From Sebastes aleutianus (taxonomy: Eukaryota > Chordata > Actinopteri > Perciformes > Sebastidae): 64,000 nt of DNA. Position numbers and translations under genes: made by a program. This document shows, piece after piece, positions 55,261 through 64,000 of the stretch. Numbering within the stretch: position 1 is the first letter of the stretch; every line of letters starts with the position of its first letter. The notes beneath the pieces were generated by a model, which saw only the letters and a list, made by a program, of their open reading frames with translations, made no database searches and was not told where the DNA came from. The DNA is taken from contig CAKAKS010000062.1 in the NCBI GenBank assembly GCA_916700875.1, forward strand, positions 5,744,873 to 5,808,872, in the 5' to 3' direction.

Positions 55261-57018
55261 AATTACATAAATTGGGTATCACAGTAAAGCTGAGATTCTT
55301 GTGGATCCAATGAGCTCAACTGTATTCATGTGTGATGATGTTAGTCCCCATAGGAGCCATTTCATTGACCTCACTGTATAAAATGACCTGTGGTGACCTC
55401 TAGGATAATCACAGCCTCATGAAACTTTACAGCCACAAACTAGAGACCTAGAGCATTCAGAGGATTGGATGGCTTCCCTAGCTAGATTGACAATAAAGGG
55501 GTTTCTGAGCAGTTTACACAACAGAATTGCTCGCCATCCAATCACCGAAAAATGCAATTCTTGCAGAAATCTCCAAATGTCAAAAGTTTTTGATACCAAA
55601 TCACAGCATGGCTTTTTCTATGGTGTTCCTCAAGGTCTTGGTGCCTTAATGTGGTATTTTGGAGGGATTATTATTATCAACTCTCGAGTGGTAAAGAAAA
55701 TGGTTAAATTTAGCACCAAATCTGTGTAACAAATGGTATCAACCCTAAAAATTGGTGCAACAACTTATGAGACATAATAGAGCATGGGGATGACCATCAT
55801 ATACTTCTATCATCATGTTCTAAACCCTAACACACTTTCACAATTTATTTTAATTAATTAATAAATTAGTTAATGTTTATTTCTGATTTATGACTAGAAC
55901 AACTTGACACACCTCACCGCATCTCAAATCAATCTTCAGGTTCCCAGCTTTCAGATGATGTACACCAATTATATGTGACGTCTACTGTTGACCTGCTAGA
56001 CCCCCTGTACCTCCTTATAAATTACAAAAATGGGTCTGTTGTGGGTCTCAGAGGGTTAATGTAAGTAATCAACTGGGGAAGTTTTATGGTGACATTTATA
56101 TGTTAAAAGTTGTAACCACCTGGGGTGTCTCATCTTAAAAAAATAAACTATACATTTAAAATAAAAGTAAAATTAGATCCCATAACACCTTTTAAGTTTC
56201 ATTAGGTGAATATCCTCCCCAACATTGCCTGTAAGTGATAGAGCTGTAAAATGTCCCATAACCCAGGGACCTCTGATAACACTTTATAACAGTCTGGCTG
56301 ATTTGTATGGAAGGTGAAACGTCACCTTGTTTTGCTATGACGACTTCAGGTCAAAGAAAGGGTCAACAATTATGGCTTACTAAGAGACAACTTCTACTTT
56401 CAGTCAGAAAATGAATGTTGGGATGTACGATGCGGACAGCTGAGACATAAAAGAGAACTGAAATCAACTTGACCTGGAAGACAGAGAGAGACAGAGAGCA
56501 GAGGGTTAAAGGTGGTCAAACATCCGCCCCATCATTCATTTTTTCTTTCACCTTCCTGTTGTCCTTCCATTTTGTTCTTCATCTGTCATTCCCACTCCGG
56601 CTGTGTGTGTCTGCAGCCACTTAGTGATACTGGAACTCACCAGGACTAGATGCTTTAGATGGCTGTCAAAACACAGAGGTTAGGTTCACATTTCAAAAGT
56701 ATTTTATTTATTTTTTCATTTTTGTTGATATAAAAAAGCCAAAAAACAAGGTCCTTATGGTTGAATTAAACAATATAATAGGGACAACTGTGACACTCAA
56801 ACCATGTAGAAAAGAAGACAAAATGCTCAAATATAAAAATTGGAATGTTTATTCTATAACAACAGTTCAAAACATCATGTGACACAGGCTTTTCTCAGCC
56901 CGTCTGTCCTCTTTCAGCGGTTGACCTGACACCCTGTCCTGACAGCATCACCACCACCCTCCATCTGTGTGTGTGTGTGTGTACAGAGATAGCCTAGCTC
57001 CTCAGAATCAGGTTTCGT

Positions 57019-57034
57019 TGACCTGTGTTGACCT
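57019..57034 (-). promoter_or_regulatory. DR4 half-site pair
   Basis: TGACCT-GTGT-TGACCT, with a third GGGTCA half site at about 57041. DR4 spacing suits thyroid or LXR-type receptors with RXR. Motif evidence only. Confidence 0.25.
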
Positions 57035-57114
57035 CTGTTGGGGTCACAGTGAGGTTGGGCCAAGAGATTCTTGACATTTCTCTTTTCAACACCTGACCCA
57101 GCACATAACCATGA

Positions 57115-57127
57115 GTGTGTGTGAGTG

Positions 57128-57168
<41 letters not shown>
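57115..57168. repeat. (GT)n microsatellite
   Basis: About 54 bp of GT with GA and GC interruptions at its left end. Confidence 0.95.
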
Positions 57169-57170
<2 letters not shown>

Positions 57171-58109
57171 GAGCAGGACCACAAATCTTTATTTCTGCCG
57201 GTCAGTTATGCGTGTTATGCAGGTTATCAGCCATCGCCATGTTACAGTGTACTGACAGCAGAGACAGTTTTATATGTACGACTCTACAGAGCTAACGTCA
57301 TGACAGGATGACAAACGCACGGCAAGATTTAAATCAACTAAACACACTGAGACCATAGTAAAGTTTATTATCCATGAAACAGCAGCCTGTCTGTATAAAA
57401 TACATCCTTTAAAGAATATGAAAACAAATGATTAATTGCAACTGTTAAGACATTAATTGTATATGTATTAACATATTAAAAATAAAAAGCTAATAGAGTG
57501 AAAAAATGATACGAATGTTATACATTTGTGTGATTTGAGTAAAAAAGATATACATATTTTGTACATGGTAATTAATGTTTGAATAGATTTCATTAGGTAA
57601 CCGAGGAGACTAAAATTCTAAATTGTTAAAATTACTGTGAGCATTAATATAATTCACCTGCCACCTGCTACAGATGTGGGTATTAATCTAAAAAGGGAAA
57701 AATAGGAATATTGTTGAAAGAGTCCTTGTTGATTATTGTGACGGCAGCCTCTTTGTTAACATAATATATAAATAATATATGAAATAATGAATGAAACCTA
57801 ATTCTGTTAACCTTACACTGAAAAAGGCTTTGACATGAAATGTCAATTGATTGACACATTTTTTATCTGTTCAAAATGTACCTTAAAGAGAGATTTTGTC
57901 AACTATTTCATACTCAATTATGATTGCTTTATGCAAATGTATGTATATTTATTATTGGAAATCAATTAACAGCACAAAACAATGACAGATAATGTCCAGA
58001 AACCCTCACAGGTACTGCATTTAGCATTAAAAAAATATGCTCAAATCATAACATGACAAACTGCAGCCCAACAGGCAACAACAGCTGTCAGTGTGTCAGT
58101 GTGCTGACT

Positions 58110-58505
58110 TGACTATGACTTGCCCCAAACTGCATGTGATTATCAGAAAATGGGCATGTCTGTAAAGGGGAGACTCGTGGGTACCCATAGAACCCATTTT
58201 CATTCACATATCTTGAGGTCAGAGGTCAAGGGACCCCTTTGAAAATGACCATGACAGTTTTTCCACAACATAATTTAGCGTAATTTTGGAGCGTTATTTA
58301 ACCTCCTTCATGACAAGCTACTATGACTAGGTACCAATGGATTCATTAGGTTTTCTAGTTTTATATGATGCCAATATCTTCACTCTAGCTTTAAAACTGA
58401 GCCGCTACAACCTAAAAATCGCAAGTTGCGTTAAAGAAAATGAGTGGCGTTAAAACTAAATTGCATTAACGTGTTATTATTACATTAACATTGACAGCCC
58501 TAATA
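58110..58505 (-). repeat. dispersed repeat, inverted member of the pair
   Basis: Reverse complement of 54960-55260 in its left part (TGGGCATGTCTGTAAAGGGG and GGGACCCCTTTGAAAATGAC). It extends further to the right with GCGTTAAA and GCATTAACGTG words and ends near ACATTGACAGCCCTAATA, so it is the more complete copy. Confidence 0.88.
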
Positions 58506-59400
58506 TATATTATTTGAAGTTGTTGGTTGAAATTACTTCAGGTGTTAATTAAATACTTGCATGCCAGTTTTAAACTGAAAGACTTATGGGGTGTTGTAAC
58601 CTTCCTCCCTGTCCTTACTGTCTGTGGGACTACACACACAAGTTGACAAAATCAACAGTCCTCATTCAAGATGCATTCTAAAGTTCATGTGAGCTCCAAC
58701 AGTCTCAGGTGGACACTTCCAACTGGTAGTTTTACAACAGGCCGACATACATACGACTACCAGGAAGTATCCTTCCACCTCAGTTCTGCAGAGAAACATC
58801 GGGCCTCATTCACTAATATGTGCGTAGTTGTAGAAATGTTCTTTTTGCACCCAAAATTACCGTTGTTATTATGACATGTGCGCACCGGCCAATTTTGTTC
58901 TTCCCACTGTGCCTATGTTGGTGCATTAGAATCATTCTAAATATAAAGACACATGCCCGCTATTTGTCCATATAAGGTAATACGTTTGCCCGGAGGTGTA
59001 TCATGGAGAGTGATGTTGTTGTAAAAGACAAACACGGCCCCTAAAGCAAAAAAGCAAAAGAATTTCACGACTGAACGTTGACTACAAATACACAGTTAGC
59101 TGATCATTATAGGCCAAGTCAATAAAAACAATGAAAACCAAAACTGTAACTGTAACTTTGGTAGATAAACCAGTAAGAGGAATAATTACAGCAACTAATA
59201 ATTATTTCAACATACAAATCTCAATATTGTATTAAGTAGCCCACAGGAAAATATTTTAGAATACGTTGTTTGGCCTGGGACGTGCACAGACATTTTGGGG
59301 GACAGTGGCTCCATGAAATAAATTGTACACATGTATCTTGTTGATTCCATAAGATTATTTTTCATCAAAATTTGTGGCTGTTGTGAAGTAAAGAAGGATG

Positions 59401-59443
<43 letters not shown>

Positions 59444-60550
59444 GGGTCAGAGTGTTAGAGGTTGTAGGGAGGACAGGCAGAGGTGACGCCGCATCTTGTC
59501 TGCAGCACGGCATGGTGGGAAATATGAGAACAGAGGAGGGAGAGAGAAAGAGAGAGAGAGAGGTCAGCTTGTCATCACCATCATGTGGGCTATCTGAGAT
59601 TGGAGGAGGGGTTGGGGGGTGTCAGTGAAGGAGGTGGCAGGATAGAGAGAGAGTCAGATGAGTGGGAGGAGAGAGTAAAAACATCTATATGTTAACAAAT
59701 TATTTTTTATTCTCAAAGCAATTTAATGTACAACACAGTATTTTATCTATTTTCATGTCTTTGTCAGAGGATGTACTGATGTAGGATTGTTTTGATTGTT
59801 TTTCCCAGCAAACATTTACAAAAGTAACTTTAAAGGGTAGGTTCAGATCTTATGGAATCACAACGGTCAGAACATATGCCATAAAAAAGTAACAGTTATT
59901 ATTCTAATTTTTTAATGAGTGTTGAAGAGATGATGAGGACAGAATGAAACAGTCCATTGTTTTCTTATATTCGGACATTTTTGAGCATATAGAGACGATC
60001 AAAAGGTTTATTTAATGACTTTTTTATTTGACTTTTGTGTTCCTAAATATGAGTTGTAAACTGAACATGTGCATCTGAACCTGAATGAATAAGGTTTGTG
60101 TTATTCTATGTTTTTTTCTTGTTTTCAGCAAATCCCATGAAAAAACAAAAACAATTTTCTTCAACTTTCTGATTTTCTTACTGACAAACTTTTTTTAAAA
60201 GTCTAATTTTCTAAAACAGCTGGACACTGTAGTTTTAAATAGACATTACACAAATAGGAGGAAGTGTATTTGTTGTTGTTGGGGACTATTTTAGTGGCGG
60301 ATTAACACTCCATTTAAAGCCTGCAAATGTGCTCCAGTCTCTTCTTTTCCCTTGTGTCATTTTGTGTTTGTCATCTCAGTTTGTAAATCTAATCATCGTC
60401 TTCTAAACAATAAATAGTGTTAACTTCCTGATTATATCGGCGTTATGTTGCTTTTTGGGTCGTAACATAGCAATGTATCCTCATACAGCGGTTCCTGTAT
60501 ATCTTACAAAAAAGTTATTTCTCGTGCATTTATTTTGAAAGGAAACTAGC
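58506..60550. other. intergenic, no gene seen
   Basis: A GT microsatellite lies at 59403-59440, followed by a GAGAG-rich stretch (59540-59660). Nothing coding is supported. Confidence 0.45.
59403..59440. repeat. (GT)n microsatellite
   Basis: About 19 GT units. Confidence 0.95.
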
Positions 60551-60849
60551 TTATATTGACACCCAGTCCCTGGTCCGTCCAAAAGTAATGCATAAGGGGT
60601 TTCCCGTGCGTCGATCTCCGATGCCGAGAGGCACTGACCAAGCGGCGTTATTTGATGAGTTGGGAGTGCGAACAGGTTGTTATTACAAACTATATGGAGT
60701 GAAATAACATGTTATGATTGCATGCGAAACGACTTACAAATTGTCATTCATATGCCATTTGGTGAGGTTGGTGCTGGGATTACATAGTTTTATTTCGTGG
60801 GATGTATACAAATAACGGGGCTTTACTTTTCGTAGGTATAGCTATGAAC
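60551..60849 (-). repeat. relative of the 39765-type repeat, inverted
   Basis: GTGCGTCGATCTCCGATGCC and GCACTGACCAAGCGGCG are the reverse complement of the left module of the copy at 39765. The right end TTACTTTTCGTAGGTATAG then CTATGAAC matches the right end of the copy at 52140. It links the two subfamilies. Confidence 0.6.
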
Positions 60850-61137
60850 AATAAATGGTAAATGGACTTGCATTTATATACTCAAAGCTCTTTACACTCC
60901 ACTTCCATTCACACACACATTCATACACTGATGGCAGAGGCTGCCATGCAAGGTTCCAACCTGCCCATCAGGATCTATATACTCATTCACACACTGAGGC
61001 TCAGCCTTCAGGAGCAATTTGGGGTTAAGTGTCGTGCTCAAGGACACTTCGACATGTGGACCGGAGGAGCCGGGGATCGAACCGCCAACCTTCTGATTGG
61101 TGGACGACCTGCTCTACCCTCTGAACTACTGCCGCCA
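60850..61137 (-). mobile_element. tRNA-like SINE, second type
   Basis: Read on the - strand it starts GGCGGCAGTAGTTCAGAGGG, then TAGAGCAGG (box A region), and has GGTTCGATCCCC (box B) about 35 bases later. A body with TGTCCTTGAGCACGACACTT follows, and the element ends in an AATAAATGG-type tail (+ strand 60848-60870). It is a type I know as frequent in fish. No certain target-site duplication was found. The 100-aa frame across it is not a gene. Confidence 0.78.
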
Positions 61138-62620
61138 CCAAAGTGTGGTACAAGAACAGCCTGAACATAGATATTCTCCCTCCAAGCTTGTCAGTCACAT
61201 CATTCTTGCTGTAGATTACCAAGATGGAACATATACAAATACGAGACAAATATGAGTCAACATCAGCCTGCTGCTTATCACAGTCATCCACTCAGCACTG
61301 CATGCTGGATGCCAAAGGAAACATTAGCTTTCTACAGCGCCGCAGCATCCGTCTTCCTCGTTAAAGCCAAGCAGCCCTGGCGGCGGGACACGAACCTCAC
61401 GCAGGAGTCCGAATTTGCCCGGAGGCAGGTGAGCCCCGCGGTGCAGGTGAGCCCCACAGTGCAGCTCATCCACAGGGCTCTGTGGCCTCGACTTCATTCA
61501 TCACCGGGCTGACACATTCCTGCTGTCTGCCTGAGGCTCACATTCACACACATACACACATATACACACAGCAGGCTGTTGTACTCCCACACAGTGCCAT
61601 GCAGTCAAACTGACAACCCTGCTCACCCCAAACACAGAGTCCATTCTGTTTGTTAGCCGGAGGTGAAGAACACTGAGATTCAATGTCAGTTGTTTTTCAG
61701 GAGATAAATGGTTTAACAATTATGGAACATACAGATTTCTATAGATGTCTAAACTGAAAAATTAGCTACATGATAAATTAAACCTCATATGTGACACAAG
61801 CACTGCCAGGGTCAAGGGTTCAATTCCTTGTGCCTAGCATTTGTATCTAAGCGCTGTTTACCTTGACCATATTGTTTGGAGACTACAGTAGCAACAATGT
61901 TGGTGATTTTTGCAGTTTAAGCTAAATCAGCAAACAAGCAGAGGGCATGTGTCCACTGGGTTCCCAGTAACTGAGACGCGACCTGGGCCTGAGTCTAACT
62001 GGGCCTGAATAGGATCCTGTCCGCCATAGGCCACAGATCTCCGTGTAAATAGACCTGAGTGGATCTGATGGCACTCTATCAGCTCTGATTAGGTGGTGTA
62101 TCTTAGTCATCATAGGTGAAACATCCGTTTTTTAAGGGAGATGGAGAGTTTGAAGTGTGAATGCAGTGGTAAAATGTCATATATGGTGCTCTTTTTGACT
62201 GTGGTTGTTCATTATTTGGTGTCTGTATTTTGGATCAGGCTGATTACCAGGTCTTAATTAGATTGGCTCCAATTGTCCTCAGGTCCCTTTTCGATTGGGT
62301 CTTTTTTATTTTTATTTTTATATACAGTATATCTTTATTTTTGTTTTGCTTCAGGTAGGTTTTTGACTGGTTTTTAATTCATTGGGTCCAACATTTTGGA
62401 AGACCTCTGCTAACAAAACCCAAGCTAAAGCACCAACCTGAAGATGTGAATGTACATTACTTTGTATTCTTGAGATCCAATGGTTATTCAGTTGGGAATC
62501 TAAAATCTGAGATAAGTAAAGAGATTTTCAGAAGGAGTGTGCTATATGCTATGTTTATATTCTTATTCATATAAGCTAATATGATGCACGTTTTTATGTT
62601 TTACCCTACGTGACCGACCA
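61138..62620. other. intergenic, no gene seen
   Basis: No coding exon is supported. 61240-61510 is GC-richer with open frames on + but no domain and no homology I recognise. Confidence 0.4.
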
Positions 62621-63080
62621 ATTCAGCCTATGGTAGCTGACTCGTCCATATAGGTAACTAATAATATGAAAAAGTAACTTTTTACGGTTTGGTCTAGAGA
62701 TGTTCTGTACCAAATCTGGTGACGATTGCTCAAAATTTGTAGGAGTAGCAGCGAAACAACAGATTTAATATTGCAGGAAATAGATTTAGACACACCTGGG
62801 CGTGGCTTATATGGATAGATTCGTCTGGACGCATGGATTTTTGTCTGTGAGACTTATGGTTCAAAAGTTACAGGCCAAAATCTTTGGTGACGTTCATTTT
62901 TATAACGCCACCGTCTGGCCAAATTGCACCAAATGCAACACTGCATGTCTTTGGGTCCCCAGCAATCCACCCACCACGTGTGAAGTAGATCGGATGAACG
63001 GTTGTTGAGATAAGCGAAGGACACACACACATACATATACAGACAGAGATTCCATTTTGGACATTTTGGTAAGATAAACA
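62621..63080. repeat. interspersed repeat
   Basis: GATCGGATGAACGGTTGTTG then AGATAAGCGAAGGACACACA and CAGAGATTCC matches the end of a repeat I recognise from many fish genomes. The body (CTGTACCAAATCTGGTGACG and GGCCAAATTGCACCAAATGC) is consistent. Superfamily not determined. Confidence 0.6.
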
Positions 63081-63791
63081 TGTGGTAATGATTACCAGTA
63101 ATAACAGTGTCCATAAAGGTGAAATGGTGAGTACTGGAAGGATCAATCATTAACTAATGATGAATTCTAATAGTTATTTGTAATTAAGGGTGATGCACCT
63201 CTTATGGGCACTGGGCACTTGGTTTTACATGCAGTTTAGCGCATTATTCAGAAGTAATCAAGAACCATGTATTAAGTAAAGGGCCATTATAAGGATTCAC
63301 AGATAAACATGAACAATTAATTACATATTAGTTCATTAACATAATATCTAACAGCTGTTTCTCAATTAAGTGATCATCAACTAATAGTTTACTAGCAGTT
63401 AGCTCCTTTATTCGTTCCTCATTTGTTCCCGTAACTACTCAAACTGTGTGTGTACCTTATGGTACAAGTGTTACCAAAATATATGATCAGATGATGATTC
63501 TGGTTCAGCAGTTTGGCGTTGATGAACTAATTCCCCTTTGCTGACCAATGAGCAGTGACGACACGGAGTGTTACTTCCTGGTTTCAGGTTATTGGCTTGT
63601 ACACAAAGAGAAAGGCAGATGCTTTGGCACATGTTCTACCAGCAGCATGTGGAAGAAACTTGACTCGGTGTGTGTGGTGTGTGTGGTGTGTGTGTGTGTG
63701 TGTGTGAGCAGTGTGGAAGACGGATGAGTGTGTGAATTCATCTGACTTCCTGTGTACCAGTCAGCTGGAAGCTTTTGACTTGATTAAAGCC

Positions 63792-63793
<2 letters not shown>
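63081..63793. other. intergenic, no gene seen
   Basis: Unique sequence with a short GT run (63667-63706). Confidence 0.4.
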
Positions 63794-63822
<29 letters not shown>

Positions 63823-63841
63823 ATGTGTGTGTGTGTGTGTG

Positions 63842-63910
<69 letters not shown>

Positions 63911-63936
63911 GTGTGCGCGTGCGTGTGCGTGTGCGT

Positions 63937-63973
<37 letters not shown>

Positions 63974-63974
63974 G
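63794..63974. repeat. long compound (GT)n / (GTGTGC)n microsatellite
   Basis: About 180 bp of unbroken purine-pyrimidine alternation. It includes a higher-order GTGTGC block (about 63914-63950) and CGCGCGCG (63895-63902). All frames over it are artefacts. Confidence 0.97.
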
Positions 63975-64000
63975 ATGCATGATTGTGCACCATCAACACA

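Larger units (their letters stand above)
55261..58109. other. intergenic between the inverted repeats
   Basis: No gene. The 86-aa frame at 55469-55729 has no recognisable domain. A GT microsatellite lies at 57115-57168 and a DR4-spaced half-site pair at 57019-57034. Confidence 0.4.

Noticed and set aside
63738..63999. His/Thr-rich and Cys/Val-rich frames at the right edge
   Set aside because: Produced entirely by the GT microsatellite.

Overview
The window is the 3' end of a teleost HoxB cluster, almost certainly the Ba copy of a percomorph (spiny-rayed) fish. Two complete two-exon homeobox genes lie on the + strand in collinear order: hoxb2a (8703-11533) and hoxb1a (35641-38697). I infer a ray-finned fish from the Hox sequences, the many long AC/GT microsatellites, a tRNA-derived SINE with a 14-bp target-site duplication, and several MITE families of types I recognise as common in percomorph genomes. 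The a (rather than b) duplicate assignment rests on protein character and synteny, not on a tree.

Layout: 1-8340 is the hoxb3a-hoxb2a intergenic region. It holds a MITE, microsatellites, a unique AU-rich block with a poly(A) signal that may be the distal hoxb3a 3'UTR, a SINE, and a likely rhombomere-4/r3-r5 enhancer (PREP/MEIS, PBX-HOX and EGR/Krox20-type sites). 8340-12191 is hoxb2a with promoter, intron and 3'UTR. 12192-33700 is a long non-coding gap containing several TE families, an AT-rich satellite and candidate nuclear-receptor direct repeats, including a perfect DR2 at 30867. 33731-34575 is a 39-bp minisatellite that stops about 100 bp short of a recognisable Hoxb1 autoregulatory enhancer (34677-34762). 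35641-38697 is hoxb1a. 38698-64000 is gene-free 3' flank with a candidate DR2 retinoic acid response element at 42934, further MITE copies, a second SINE-like element and an inverted repeat pair. I found no exon of skap1, the gene expected beyond hoxb1a.

How the parts work together: in vertebrate hindbrain, retinoic acid starts Hoxb1 expression, Hoxb1 with PBX and PREP maintains itself in r4 through its autoregulatory element and activates Hoxb2 in r4, and Krox20 activates Hoxb2 in r3/r5. Sequence matches to each of these inputs are visible here, which makes the window a compact hindbrain patterning circuit. No new coding system was found; the noteworthy content is regulatory and repeat structure.
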